Source: UBA4575 sp002386945 (GTDB lineage: Bacteria; Pseudomonadota; Gammaproteobacteria; UBA4575). From it: a stretch of 64,000 nt of DNA. Position 1 is the first letter of the stretch; every line of letters begins with the position of its first letter. Location: assembly GCA_943789445.1 (NCBI GenBank), contig CALSUC010000003.1, forward strand, positions 124,001 to 188,000, given 5' to 3'. The notes under the pieces are model-generated. The model was not told the origin of the DNA and ran no database searches. It saw only the letters and a program-made list of their open reading frames with translations. The position numbers and the translations under genes were made by a program. Shown piece after piece: positions 1 to 9,513 of the stretch.

Positions 1-1
1 T

Positions 2-910
2 GTTGATGAGTTTGAGGGTTGCATTGATACGGACTTTGATAAGTACTATATGATCTCTAATCGACTAGGGATGGTCACGCCTAATCAATTCGAAAAATTC
101 TGTGATCGTATAGGGGCTACATATGAAAATGCGTCCTCAAAAATACATCAGTTAGTTCAACCGAATATGATAGATGCTGTTTTCAAAGTGAAAGAGTTTG
201 CATTTAACTCTACTAAGTTGAAAAAAACGATGCTTGATCGTATACAAAATAATAGTGTGGATACCTTGTTTAATCATAGTGTTAGAACGGCAAAATATAA
301 CTCAGCGCATGAATTGATTGAACTAGAAGTTGATTTTGGGCTTGATGAAACCTTAATGGTGGCAAGTAAGCAGGTCTATAATTGCACTTACTCAACGTTG
401 AACACGCTTTTAAGTAATTCAAATATCGAGCTTATACCCTTAAGACACGAAATGGCTGAAATGTGTATTGTTGACGTCCCAAGTGAGCTAAGCAAAATTG
501 GCATTACTGTTATGTGTGGACCATTTTTCTCAGTTATGCCATTCCCAGCACTACAGGCTCATTCTTTCAGCCATGTGCGATACACCCCTCATTATGAATG
601 GAATGATCATAATCAGTTGCCTTATAAAAATGCTGACGATGTGAGTCATGAGTATAATAAGCGTAGTGCTTGGAAGAAAATGAAGCTAGATGCACAACGT
701 TACATACCCTTGCTAGGTGATGTGGAGTATAAGAAATCATTATGGGAAGTGAAAACGATCTTACCACTTAGTGAGACTAATGATTCTAGACCTATTTTAT
801 TTAAACCTGACCATGGTCTGCCTGGCTTACATTCAATAATGGGTGGGAAAATAGATAATGTTTATGATGTTATAAAAACCATTGAAGACTTAGGGTTGGA
901 CTCTGCATGA
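2..910 (+). CDS. FAD-dependent oxidoreductase-like protein, C-terminal part (5' end outside window)
   Basis: The frame is open from the first complete codon of the window, so the gene starts upstream and only about the last 302 codons are present. The nucleotide-binding N-terminus is missing. The tail (SFSHVRYTPHYEW, then HSIMGGKIDNVYDVI near the end) resembles the C-terminus of FAD-dependent oxidoreductases often found in capsule and O-antigen clusters; this is family recollection, not a search. The substrate is unknown. The stop overlaps the next gene (ATGA), and the two following genes are glycosyltransferases, so a role in surface-polysaccharide synthesis is inferred. Confidence 0.55.
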   Translation, partial: VDEFEGCIDTDFDKYYMISNRLGMVTPNQFEKFCDRIGATYENASSKIHQLVQPNMIDAVFKVKEFAFNSTKLKKTMLDRIQNNSVDTLFNHSVRTAKYNSAHELIELEVDFGLDETLMVASKQVYNCTYSTLNTLLSNSNIELIPLRHEMAEMCIVDVPSELSKIGITVMCGPFFSVMPFPALQAHSFSHVRYTPHYEWNDHNQLPYKNADDVSHEYNKRSAWKKMKLDAQRYIPLLGDVEYKKSLWEVKTILPLSETNDSRPILFKPDHGLPGLHSIMGGKIDNVYDVIKTIEDLGLDSA

Positions 911-1893
911 ATAATCAGACATTTGTATCAGTGATTCTTGTTGTAAAAAATCAATCTGAAGAATTAATAGACTATTTAGACAAGCTCTCTCCGTATTTGA
1001 AGAAGCAATATAGTGATTATGAGATAGTCATTATTGATCAAAATTCGAATGATGGTATCGAGAAAAAATTACTCAAATCGCTGGCGACTCATGAGTCAAT
1101 TCGGCATATTCGTCTTTCACGAGTGGTTAGTGATGATGTCGCTTTAGCTGCAGGCATTGAAAATGCGATAGGTGATTTTGTTTTGAATCTCAATATCCAG
1201 CTAGATAGTCATAAGATTGTTTCTGCACTTATTGATAAAGGACTAAAGGGTCACGGTATTGTTGTCTGTGTGACTCAAAAAATAAACACCATTACCTATC
1301 GTTACTTAAGAAAAGTATCAACCTGGTTGTTGAGTTCTATCGGTTATAGTTTGCCAAATAATTCAACTGGGACTTTTTGTTTTAGTAGAAAAGCTGTCAA
1401 TGCTATTACTGCATCAGGCCGATTTTACTGCAAATTACATATTAGAATTGCAAATGTTGGTTATTCATTAGACTCCTTTGTTTGTGATGATTTTATTAAC
1501 GTCATAAAGAAAAAAAGCATCATAAGTGGTATGAGCGATACGCTGCATCATATGATCTTCAACTCAACAAAACCTCTACGCTGGATGAGTGTTCTAGGCG
1601 TCTTTGGTAGTTTGATGACAATGCTATTTTCACTCTATAGTTTGGTTGTTAATCTTGTTAATGATGAAGTTGTTCCCGGTTGGACAACTACGATCTTATT
1701 CATCTCATTTTTGTTTGCCATATTATTCACTATGCTTTCCTTTTTTGGTGAATATTTAGCAAGGCTACTCGATGATCGCAGTGAACATGACGAATACAAC
1801 GTTGTTTACGAACGTAATAGCTCTGTAATGTTTGATGCAAATCGCAATAATATATCGTTTATTGCTATGAATGATGATACTGAAAAGAGTTGA
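907..1893 (+). CDS. Family 2 glycosyltransferase with two C-terminal membrane segments (GtrB/ArnC-like)
   Basis: 328 aa. The N-terminal GT-A fold is seen in SVILVVKNQSEELIDYL and EIVIIDQNSNDG (about residues 8-52). Two membrane helices follow at about residues 232-250 and 260-285, then GEYLARLLDDR, the usual tail of polyprenyl-phosphate glycosyltransferases such as GtrB and ArnC. Such enzymes move a sugar from a nucleotide donor to undecaprenyl phosphate at the inner membrane. Oddity: the position expected to hold the metal-binding DxD reads NLNIQLDS, so catalysis may be altered or lost. It starts at the ATG of the ATGA overlap with the upstream gene and its stop overlaps the next start, which indicates one operon. 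Confidence 0.7.
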   Translation: MNNQTFVSVILVVKNQSEELIDYLDKLSPYLKKQYSDYEIVIIDQNSNDGIEKKLLKSLATHESIRHIRLSRVVSDDVALAAGIENAIGDFVLNLNIQLDSHKIVSALIDKGLKGHGIVVCVTQKINTITYRYLRKVSTWLLSSIGYSLPNNSTGTFCFSRKAVNAITASGRFYCKLHIRIANVGYSLDSFVCDDFINVIKKKSIISGMSDTLHHMIFNSTKPLRWMSVLGVFGSLMTMLFSLYSLVVNLVNDEVVPGWTTTILFISFLFAILFTMLSFFGEYLARLLDDRSEHDEYNVVYERNSSVMFDANRNNISFIAMNDDTEKS

Positions 1894-2699
1894 GAACATT
1901 GGATCTGTTGAAGAGTAAATTAACCCATTACCAAATCCCAAAGTATGAGCAGTTGTTCGCCTTTGAAAAGCACCATGAGTATTGTGTCGTTATATTTGTC
2001 ATAAATGAAGGGGATAGGCTGCACAAGCAATTACAACGAATGAAATCATTAGATCTCAATGTTGATGTAATCATTTCAGATGGTGGCAGCACGGATGGCT
2101 CAGTTGATGTAAATGAGCTAAAGAATTTGTCAGTCAATGCCTTACTGGTGAAGAAGGATCAAGGAAAGCTTGGCAGCCAGATGCGTATTGCATTTTCTTG
2201 GGCCTTAGAGCGGCGTTATAAAGGTGTTGTTGTTATCGATGGTAACAATAAAGATAGCGTGGAAAACATTAATGATTTTGTTGAAAAGCTTGAACAGGGA
2301 TACGATCATATTCAAGGTTCGAGGTTCATTCCTGGTGGCCAGGCAATCAACACCCCTTATTCACGATTATTGGGCTTAAAGCTTCTCCACATTCCTATGA
2401 TGAGAATGGCATCTGGCTTTAAGTATACCGACACAACTAATGGGTTTAGGGGATATAGTAGAAAATTGCTTTTGGCAAATGATATAGCAATATTTAGAGA
2501 TGTTTTTACTAGTTACGAACTGCACTATTATTTGGCTATTAATGCAGCAAAGCGTGGCTTTAAGTGTTTAGAGATACCTGTTACTAGAACTTACCCTAAA
2601 GGCAAAGTCCCAACAAAAATATCACCTATCAGAGGTAATGTTGCTGTTATAAAAACCTTATTTAAGGTCTGTTTTGGATGCTTTGGTGTTAAAAAGTAA
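1890..2699 (+). CDS. Family 2 glycosyltransferase, soluble
   Basis: 269 aa, TTG start overlapping the previous stop (TTGA). A GT-A fold is visible: VIFVINEGDRL, then DVIISDGGSTDGS, then VVVIDGNNKDS as the acidic loop, followed by GSRFIPGGQAINTP, YTDTTNGFRGYSRK and TRTYPKGKVPTKIS. This set of motifs is typical of a dolichyl/polyprenyl-phosphate-mannose-synthase-like group common in polysaccharide clusters. There is no membrane anchor. It probably transfers a sugar to a lipid-linked intermediate; donor and acceptor cannot be read from the sequence. It overlaps the following gene by 26 bp. Confidence 0.72.
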   Translation: MRTLDLLKSKLTHYQIPKYEQLFAFEKHHEYCVVIFVINEGDRLHKQLQRMKSLDLNVDVIISDGGSTDGSVDVNELKNLSVNALLVKKDQGKLGSQMRIAFSWALERRYKGVVVIDGNNKDSVENINDFVEKLEQGYDHIQGSRFIPGGQAINTPYSRLLGLKLLHIPMMRMASGFKYTDTTNGFRGYSRKLLLANDIAIFRDVFTSYELHYYLAINAAKRGFKCLEIPVTRTYPKGKVPTKISPIRGNVAVIKTLFKVCFGCFGVKK

Positions 2700-4251
2700 A
2701 ATCAACAGCGCAATGTTTATATGGCTTGGGCTGATTGCATGTTGCCTCTTATATATTTTAAATATAAGAGAACCATCTGTTGATCCATTTCATACAGGTG
2801 AGTTTTTTGTTGCAGCCGTGAATCTAGAAAATGGGTTGTCTTCGATAACCATTCATGGAATGGTAAATTACTTACCTGCACTAATAACGCATTACTTTTA
2901 CGGTGACGATCAATATATTATTCCGACTGTCTACGTAATAAAAACTTTAGCGCTTTTTTCCTCCTTAATATTAGCTTTAACTTGTTACGAGTTGCTAAAG
3001 AAAAATAGTCGGAAAAATGAGATAACCGCTGCAATATTTATTGTGTCATTGGGCTTTATAACGCATAGAGATCTTTTCCTTGCACTATCCCTTTATACTT
3101 TTCTAAGGATATTAAACTCGCTTAAAAAAGAACCCAAGAAATCGCTAGAGATAACATTTGGTGTTGTCATGGCATTCACATTATTTTGGGCGTTTGATCG
3201 GGGATTGAGTGCTGTATTGGCCATTGGTTCGGCTGCGGTTTTCTACATGATTAGTCAGAAGAGTATGGCTTTCATAAGTTCTATAATTGCTTTCGCTAGC
3301 ACACTGATTATTTTGCACTATTCATTCGATATCACCTCTATTGATCATTATGTTGGGAATATAGTCTCGTTAGTAAAATCCTCTAGTCAATGGCAATATG
3401 AATTAAGTTGGAGAGTGGCGTGGTTTACATTGGCTGCTACTATCTTACTGTTGATAGGTTGGCTTAATATCTTTCTAGCGATAAGAGATAGTGATAATGG
3501 AGAGAGTAAGGCTTTCTTATTCGCGCTATTTTTGATGTCAATAATTATATTTAAGTCCTCAATAAACAGGGCGGATTTAGTACATATTGTCTTTAGTCTA
3601 ATACCGTTAATGTATGTCTTTGCTTATCGATTAGGCGCCAATCAAAGTATTATTTTACCTACCCATTTCTTAGGCAGCACTCTTTCAAGGGCTATCTTTT
3701 TTTCTGCATTAATAATATTTAGTATCGTATTTAAAGCTGTAACTATACTTATGTTTGGCGCTTTACTATGGCTTCTCCTGGGTCAGAGTGAAAGACTCAA
3801 TCGTTTTTTACTGATTTCTATTATTTCTCTGTCTGCCTGCTTGATGTTAATCAAAATAATCGATTCAGATAAGATTAAATATCTCTTCAATAAAAATGAT
3901 AAGTATAGTATCGCGTCGAAAGGTAATGTTTGGGTAGCTAAATTCTTGATATCTCATAACACGAGATGTGTATTAGATATGACAAATAATGGGATTATTA
4001 ATGCTTTAACTCAGCTTCCTAGCTGTACAGAATTTGCCTATCCAGTATATGCGCCAACCGCTGATGACATTAATTTAAAAGAAGCCTTTCTTAATAATCA
4101 ACCAAATGCTGTCGTTTATGATTCCGGATTTTGGTCCTATAAAATTGATAGAAAAAAAATGTCGGATAGATATCCAATCTTAAATAAAGCTCTTCTGGGA
4201 AAGTATAAAAATAAAACCTGTGAATTCCATTATTGTATTTTGTATAACTAA
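2674..4251 (+). CDS. Polytopic membrane protein, possible GT-C type glycosyltransferase
   Basis: 525 aa from a TTG start inside the upstream gene; an ATG at 2713 (residue 14) is an alternative start. About ten to twelve hydrophobic helices span roughly residues 13-405. A hydrophilic tail of about 110 residues follows, with cysteines at 'NTRCVLD', 'PSCTEF' and 'KTCEFHYC'. The first outer loop has an acidic motif (EPSVDPFHTGEFF), as GT-C enzymes carry there. I do not recognise a family with certainty. Its place as last gene of the glycosyltransferase operon suggests sugar transfer or polymer handling on the periplasmic face. Confidence 0.5.
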   Translation: MDALVLKSKINSAMFIWLGLIACCLLYILNIREPSVDPFHTGEFFVAAVNLENGLSSITIHGMVNYLPALITHYFYGDDQYIIPTVYVIKTLALFSSLILALTCYELLKKNSRKNEITAAIFIVSLGFITHRDLFLALSLYTFLRILNSLKKEPKKSLEITFGVVMAFTLFWAFDRGLSAVLAIGSAAVFYMISQKSMAFISSIIAFASTLIILHYSFDITSIDHYVGNIVSLVKSSSQWQYELSWRVAWFTLAATILLLIGWLNIFLAIRDSDNGESKAFLFALFLMSIIIFKSSINRADLVHIVFSLIPLMYVFAYRLGANQSIILPTHFLGSTLSRAIFFSALIIFSIVFKAVTILMFGALLWLLLGQSERLNRFLLISIISLSACLMLIKIIDSDKIKYLFNKNDKYSIASKGNVWVAKFLISHNTRCVLDMTNNGIINALTQLPSCTEFAYPVYAPTADDINLKEAFLNNQPNAVVYDSGFWSYKIDRKKMSDRYPILNKALLGKYKNKTCEFHYCILYN

Positions 4252-4409
4252 GTTGAATTAAGATTGTTGGAATATTTTATTATTCTCTAGTCAATATGCG
4301 TTGCTTACTTTATCAGCTCCCATATTGATCAATGCTGAACCATGACCGAGTTAAAACTTTGATTTACCATTTGCTAAAAGAATTTCAACCCTGTACGTCG
4401 CGCATCCTC

Positions 4410-4769
4410 ATGCTATTCCGCCTCACATTACTTCTCTTCATACTTTCAATCGCCTCAGCCAGTGCTGCCGACTCTAACGAGCATTATCAGGTAATGGGTC
4501 TGGGGCATACGAGTTGCAAAGCCTTTGTCGCGAGTGACGCAGAAGGGAAGGCTTTCTTTTATAGCTGGCTCGCTGGCTATATGACCGCTTATAACCGTCT
4601 TGAAAAGGATACTTATTCAATATTAGGGCAATCAAAAAAACTAGCCAATATCGAGGGCTGGTTACAAGATTATTGTCATTTGAATCCTACTATAGATTTT
4701 TCAGATGCAATACATAAGCTATTGATTAAACTGTATTATTCTCGCATCATACATAATCCAACCAAATAG
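4410..4769 (+). CDS. Small secreted protein of unknown function
   Basis: About 119 aa from the ATG at 4410, which directly precedes a clear signal peptide (LFRLTLLLFILSIASASA, then AD). The frame also opens at 4332 but would put 26 unlikely residues before the signal. The mature part has two cysteines in the pattern C-x(n)-WLAGYMTAYNRL-x(n)-WLQDYCHLNP, which recalls small periplasmic Rap1a/HdeA-like helical proteins; that resemblance is weak and from memory. It stands alone between the polysaccharide operon and fur. Function not assigned. Confidence 0.5.
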   Translation: MLFRLTLLLFILSIASASAADSNEHYQVMGLGHTSCKAFVASDAEGKAFFYSWLAGYMTAYNRLEKDTYSILGQSKKLANIEGWLQDYCHLNPTIDFSDAIHKLLIKLYYSRIIHNPTK

Positions 4770-4850
4770 TCTGGAAAATAAAATGAGCCGTTTTAGCTAG
4801 GCTGCTATATTATTTTGTTGATAAAAATATAACTATAATTAGGAACCCAA

Positions 4851-5276
4851 GTGGAAAATCAAGAGTTACGCCGTGTTGGCTTAAAAGTCACCTTGCCGCG
4901 CATGAAGATACTTGAGATCTTAGAAGAGGCCGTGCAACCACACCTTAGTGCAGAAGATATCTATCGTATATTGCTCGACTCAAAAGAAGAGATTGGTCTC
5001 GCCACTATTTATCGTGTGCTCACTCAGTTTGAAACTGCAGGATTAGTAGAGCGACATAACTTTGAAGGCGGTCAAGCTGTATTTGAGATCGACCGTGGTA
5101 AGCATCATGATCATTTAATCTGTGTTCGTTGCGGCAAGATCGTTGAATTTTATGATGCAGAGATAGAGGCAAATCAACAAAAGATTGCCGATGCAGAAGG
5201 CTTTAAAATAACAGATCACTCACTGACTATTTATGGTGAATGCTCCTCTGAGAGTTGTAAAGAAGGCATTAAATAG
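4851..5276 (+). CDS. fur: Ferric uptake regulator Fur
   Basis: 141 aa, close to the usual Fur length of about 148. It begins at GTG 4851 with AGGA seven bases upstream. The winged-helix part starts LRRVGLKVTLPRMKILEIL and includes GLATIYRVLTQFETAGLVER. The metal-binding region HHDHLICVRCGKIVEF is followed by a second cysteine pair in ECSSESC near the C-terminus, the standard Fur zinc ligands. Fur represses iron-uptake genes when loaded with Fe2+. The TonB operon in this window (54-56 kb) would be a typical target. I saw no convincing Fur box upstream. Confidence 0.93.
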   Translation: MENQELRRVGLKVTLPRMKILEILEEAVQPHLSAEDIYRILLDSKEEIGLATIYRVLTQFETAGLVERHNFEGGQAVFEIDRGKHHDHLICVRCGKIVEFYDAEIEANQQKIADAEGFKITDHSLTIYGECSSESCKEGIK

Positions 5277-5319
5277 CCCGTTCTTTAAGTCATACCTGAC
5301 ATGGCTAGGGAGCTATAGA

Positions 5320-6093
5320 CTAACTGCGAACACCGACCCCACGACTGATTAGTAGGTGTACCACCGCATATAAGACAATAACAAAGGCACTAATCACACT
5401 CAGCGAGAGTAGGGGGTCGATATCACTGACCCCCAACATACCCAGCCTAAAGGCATCCACCATATAAAGAATCGGATTGAGCATAGATAGCTCACGCCAA
5501 AACGGCGGTAGCATATCGATGCTGTAGAAGATTCCACCTAAATAAGTCAACGGCGTCAGAACAAAGGTTGGTATCAACGAGATATCATCAAAGCTATTGG
5601 CATAAACAGCATTCACTAATCCTGCCAGTGAAAATAGAATACTAGTCAGCAGGGTCACCAGTAGCAGCAACCATACGTGATAGACATGAATCTCTGTAAA
5701 TAGTGTGGCAGTTAAGCTAACGGCTAACCCAATTAATCCACCACGGGCAACACCGCCTGAAACAAAGCCCCAAATAATGATATAGGTCGGCATTGGCGAA
5801 ACCAACATCTCCTCAATATGGCGTTGAAATTTACAACTGTAAAAAGAAGAGACTGTGTTGGCATAGGAGTTAGTGATAATCGACATCATGATCATGCCTG
5901 GCACGATATAGACGATATAGCTAAAACCTTTAACATCACCAATCTGTGAACCGATTAACTTACCAAAGATAATAAAATACAGTGCCACCATGATGATAGG
6001 TGGCACAATAGTTTGCACCCATATCCGACTAAAGCGATAAATCTCTCGCAAGAAGAGTGTGCGTAAGGCAATCAGCTGTTCGATTATAGTCAT
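5320..6093 (-). CDS. yadH: ABC-2 type transporter permease, YadH family
   Basis: 257 aa, matching the length of E. coli YadH (256). About six hydrophobic helices. Family features include the N-terminal amphipathic LRTLFLREIYRFSRIWVQT, VYIVPGMIMMSIITNSYAN, FQRHIEEMLVSPMP, LTPLTYLGGIFYSIDMLP and LNPILYMVDAFRLGMLG near the C-terminus. It lies 10 bp downstream of its ATPase partner, so the two form an operon. The exported substrate of YadGH is not established. The gene converges on fur with a 43-bp gap. Confidence 0.88.
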   Translation of the reverse strand: MTIIEQLIALRTLFLREIYRFSRIWVQTIVPPIIMVALYFIIFGKLIGSQIGDVKGFSYIVYIVPGMIMMSIITNSYANTVSSFYSCKFQRHIEEMLVSPMPTYIIIWGFVSGGVARGGLIGLAVSLTATLFTEIHVYHVWLLLLVTLLTSILFSLAGLVNAVYANSFDDISLIPTFVLTPLTYLGGIFYSIDMLPPFWRELSMLNPILYMVDAFRLGMLGVSDIDPLLSLSVISAFVIVLYAVVHLLISRGVGVRS

Positions 6094-6103
6094 GTCTGCA
6101 AAC

Positions 6104-7033
6104 CTACTTACTAACCAAATTCATAAATAATTCTTCCAAACGATTGGATTTGTTGCGCATGCTGCGTACCCGAATACCGAGATTATGGAGTTCCGCAAAA
6201 AGCTCATCCAGACTTAATGTCGTATTTGGCGTGATTTCTAATGTACGCTCATCACTCAGTTGCGCGTGAGCATTCTCTAATTTAGGTGCAGTAGCCAAGG
6301 CATCTTGCAGATAAAAGATGAAGGTCTCTTGCTTTAGTTGATCGAGCAAGGCACGCAGGGATGTATCAATAATGATCTTTCCCTGATTGATAATGCCAAC
6401 GTTCTTACAGAGGTATTCTGCCTCTTCCAAATAATGCGTGGTCAGAATAATGCTGCGACCCTCTGCATTAAGCTCTTGTAGCAACTCCCAAATCGAGCGA
6501 CGGATCTCAATATCAACGCCGGCAGTTGGTTCATCCAAGATCAACAGCTGTGGGTCATGCACTAGGGCTCTTGCGATCATCAAGCGACGTTTCATACCAC
6601 CCGATAATTCACGCGGTGTGTTCTTGCGCTTCTGCCACAGACCTAGCTTTTCTAATGTGTACTCTGTGCGCTCTTTGGCTAAGTTAGGGCTAATGCCGTA
6701 ATAACCCGCTTGATTGCTAATGATCTCGTTGATTGGCTCGAAGGAATTGAAGTTGAATTCCTGCGGGACTAAACCAATCATTCGCTTAGCTGCAGCAAAA
6801 TCTTGGTCTATATCATGGCCATAAACCTGTACGCGTCCAGAGGTCTTATTGATTAGAGAACAAATAATGCCGATAGTCGTTGATTTACCGGCTCCATTTG
6901 GGCCTAGCAGGGCGTAAAAGTCTCCCCGTTTCACCTTTAACGAGATATGATCTAAGGCTAGTAGACCGCCTTTATAGCGTTTTACTAGGTCTTCGATCAC
7001 CAGTGCATGGCTTGGCATTTTTGTTGAATTCAT
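6104..7033 (-). CDS. yadG: ABC transporter ATP-binding protein, YadG family
   Basis: 309 aa, as in E. coli YadG. Walker A is GPNGAGKST (about residues 44-52), the signature is LSGGMKRR, and Walker B with the catalytic Glu is LLILDEPTAGVD; the H-loop His is in LTTHYLEEAE. A C-terminal domain of about 80 residues follows, usual for this subfamily. It supplies energy to the YadH permease encoded just downstream. It is divergent from the aminopeptidase gene across a gap of about 100 bp that must hold both promoters. Confidence 0.9.
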   Translation of the reverse strand: MNSTKMPSHALVIEDLVKRYKGGLLALDHISLKVKRGDFYALLGPNGAGKSTTIGIICSLINKTSGRVQVYGHDIDQDFAAAKRMIGLVPQEFNFNSFEPINEIISNQAGYYGISPNLAKERTEYTLEKLGLWQKRKNTPRELSGGMKRRLMIARALVHDPQLLILDEPTAGVDIEIRRSIWELLQELNAEGRSIILTTHYLEEAEYLCKNVGIINQGKIIIDTSLRALLDQLKQETFIFYLQDALATAPKLENAHAQLSDERTLEITPNTTLSLDELFAELHNLGIRVRSMRNKSNRLEELFMNLVSK

Positions 7034-7135
7034 GACGAGTACTTGTATCCGAGGCCGCTTTAATTCGGCATAGGCTTGTTATCGATCTAGGCGCTGAAAC
7101 TGACTAAATAAAATCCACGAGAATTATCTATTGTT

Positions 7136-8518
7136 ATGAACTGTTTCTACAGCAAACGAAGTGCTAAAGATATTGAAATTCAACTCTTAGCCGAGTCAGA
7201 GACTCAACACTTTATAGACAACAATCAATCTACAGGGCAGTGGCTAGAATCTAGCTTACGCAGCTTAACGGCTGGCCAGCATTGTTTAGTCCCAGCAGCC
7301 GATGGTAGCGTAAAGCAGGTGATCGTTATTGTCGCCACTGATGACAATAGTGCCAGCATGTGGGCTATCGCTGCATTGGCCTTAACGTTACCGCAGGCGG
7401 ATTACTATCTCAATGACAGCATCCCTCAACAACAGAAAACCCAGTTGTTATTAGGCTGGGCCTTAGGTGCATATCAGTATCAGCGTTACACAAACGATGA
7501 AAAGCCAGTCGCTAGAATTTACCGTCAAGACGATGCCGCTGCAAGGCGTATGGACGCGATGATTACAGCGCACTATCTGACGCGTGATCTGATTAATGCA
7601 CCGCCTAATGACATGATGCCAGTAGATTTGGCTGATGCAACAAAGGCACTAGCAGATGAGTTCTCTGCTAGCTTCAGTGAGGTTGTAGACGATGCACAAT
7701 TGGCACGTGACTACCCATTGATTCACGCCGTTGGTCGCGCCAGTAAAAATAGACCACGTCTAATTCGTCTCAGCTGGGGTGATTCAAATCATCCTCGTGT
7801 CTGCCTTATTGGTAAGGGTGTCTGTTTCGATAGTGGCGGTCTGAATATCAAGCCTGGCGCTAGTATGCGTTACATGAAAAAAGATATGGGCGGTGCAGCA
7901 CATGTCTTAGGGCTAGCGCGCTACATCATGCAGCAAGGGCTGCCGATCCAATTAGAGCTTTGGGTATCAGCAGTAGAAAATGCAATATCTGAAGATGCCT
8001 TCCGTCCAGGTGACATTATCAGTGCACGTTCAGGCACCACTGTAGAGATCGATAATACCGATGCAGAAGGCCGCTTAGTAATGGCCGATGCCTTGACTGA
8101 AGCGATCGAGAGCGAGCGTGATTTAACCATCGACTTTTCAACTTTAACCGGTGCGGCACGTGTTGCCTTGGGCACTGAAGTCGGCGTATTTTTCTCGAAT
8201 CAAACAGCGACCGCCCAGGCCTTAATGATGGCCGCTGAAGAGGCGCAAGATCCAGTCTGGCAGCTACCATTACATCAAGGCTATAAGTATCAGTTAAAAA
8301 GCGATGTTGCCGATTTGGTTAACTGTGCCTCCAGTGGTTATGGTGGAGCGATCAGCGCTGCTTTATTCCTACAAGATTTCGTCTCTAAGGATGCAGATTG
8401 GCTGCACTTTGATGTTATGGCCTTCAATATGCGCAATCGCCCAGGACGGCCTAAAGGCGGCGAAGCAATGGGCCTACGTGCGATGTGTCATTACTTAGAA
8501 CAGCGCTACACAAAGTAG
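7136..8518 (+). CDS. Leucyl aminopeptidase family M17 (PepA/PepB-like)
   Basis: 460 aa, shorter than PepA (503) and nearer PepB (427). The catalytic domain shows the family metal-ligand motifs: IGKGVCFDSGGLNIKPG, then YMKKDMGGAAHVLG, then the signature NTDAEGRLVMADAL. The N-terminal about 150 residues form the variable M17 regulatory domain. It is a cytoplasmic di-metal exopeptidase that removes N-terminal residues from peptides. The start at ATG 7136 has a modest ribosome site. dusA follows after 8 bp. Confidence 0.88.
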   Translation: MNCFYSKRSAKDIEIQLLAESETQHFIDNNQSTGQWLESSLRSLTAGQHCLVPAADGSVKQVIVIVATDDNSASMWAIAALALTLPQADYYLNDSIPQQQKTQLLLGWALGAYQYQRYTNDEKPVARIYRQDDAAARRMDAMITAHYLTRDLINAPPNDMMPVDLADATKALADEFSASFSEVVDDAQLARDYPLIHAVGRASKNRPRLIRLSWGDSNHPRVCLIGKGVCFDSGGLNIKPGASMRYMKKDMGGAAHVLGLARYIMQQGLPIQLELWVSAVENAISEDAFRPGDIISARSGTTVEIDNTDAEGRLVMADALTEAIESERDLTIDFSTLTGAARVALGTEVGVFFSNQTATAQALMMAAEEAQDPVWQLPLHQGYKYQLKSDVADLVNCASSGYGGAISAALFLQDFVSKDADWLHFDVMAFNMRNRPGRPKGGEAMGLRAMCHYLEQRYTK

Positions 8519-8526
8519 AGTCGATT

Positions 8527-9513
8527 ATGCCTGCCAGTCATCGTTTCTGTATCGCGCCCATGATGGAGTGGACCGATAGGCACTACCGCTATCTCGCACG
8601 CTTGATGTCACAGCATACCTTTCTGTATACCGAGATGGTCACCAGTCTGGCATTAATCCATGGTGATCGATCCCGCTTTCTTACCTATAACCAAGAAGAA
8701 CATCCGGTCGCACTACAGCTCGGTGGCAATCAAGCCAAACAGATGGCGCAGGCAGCAGAGTGGGGGGCTGAGGCAGGCTTTGATGAGATTAATATCAATA
8801 TCGGTTGTCCTAGTGATCGAGTACAGGCAGGCGGCTTTGGTGCTTACTTAATGCGCGAGCCAACACGTGTCGCCGACTGTGTTCGTGCGATGAAAGCAGT
8901 GACTGAAACGCCGATCACAGTGAAATGTCGTCTCGGGGTAGATGATGACGACAGCTATGCCTTCTTTCGTGACTTTGTTGCCGAGGTGGCTGAAGCCGGT
9001 TGTGAGCTATTTGTCGTGCATGCACGCAAGGCCTTGCTTAAAGGGCTAAGCCCTAGGCAGAATCGTGAAATACCGGAGCTGCAATACGACAAGGTCTATC
9101 GCATAAAACAAGAATTTCCAAGCTTGGAAATCATCTTGAATGGTGGTGTTAAAAGCATTCCTGAGATGCAGCAACACCTAAGCCAAGTAGATGGTGTGAT
9201 GATCGGGCGTGAGGCGTATAAGCATCCACAGTTCTTACTAGATATAGATCAGGTCTTATTCGATCAGCCAGGCCCTGATCGCAATTTGACTGATGTTGTT
9301 CGGCTCTACTGCCGATATATGGAAGGCAATTTAGAGCAGGGTGTCCCATTGAATGCTATGGCAAAACATCTGCTCAGCCTGTTTCAAGGTGTGCCTGGGG
9401 CTAAGCTCTGGCGTCGTCACTTGAGTGAGCATATCCACCAAGTTGGGGCCAATGTAGCGGTCATAGAACAGGCCTTAACACTGCTGCAAGAAGACACTGC
9501 TGATATCGACTAA
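8527..9513 (+). CDS. dusA: tRNA-dihydrouridine(20/20a) synthase DusA
   Basis: About 328 aa from ATG 8527 (MPASHRFCIAPMMEWTDRH). An earlier in-frame start at 8485 would overlap the aminopeptidase and adds 14 residues not typical of the family, so I prefer 8527. TIM-barrel FMN-binding features include CIAPMMEWTDRH, VALQLGGN, the active-site cysteine loop NINIGCPSDRVQAGGFGA, VKCRLGVDD and the phosphate-binding NGGVKS...GVMIGREAYKHP. DusA reduces U20/U20a in the tRNA D-loop with NADPH. Its stop abuts the stop of the converging gene with no gap. Confidence 0.92.
   Translation: MPASHRFCIAPMMEWTDRHYRYLARLMSQHTFLYTEMVTSLALIHGDRSRFLTYNQEEHPVALQLGGNQAKQMAQAAEWGAEAGFDEININIGCPSDRVQAGGFGAYLMREPTRVADCVRAMKAVTETPITVKCRLGVDDDDSYAFFRDFVAEVAEAGCELFVVHARKALLKGLSPRQNREIPELQYDKVYRIKQEFPSLEIILNGGVKSIPEMQQHLSQVDGVMIGREAYKHPQFLLDIDQVLFDQPGPDRNLTDVVRLYCRYMEGNLEQGVPLNAMAKHLLSLFQGVPGAKLWRRHLSEHIHQVGANVAVIEQALTLLQEDTADID

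Noticed and set aside
4801..4850. Fur-box and promoter upstream of fur
   Set aside because: TATAAT at 4834 would place the transcript start after the ribosome site, and the AT-rich stretch fits a Fur box poorly.
8485..8527. Longer N-terminus for DusA
   Set aside because: It would overlap the aminopeptidase end and adds residues not typical of the family; ATG 8527 fits better.
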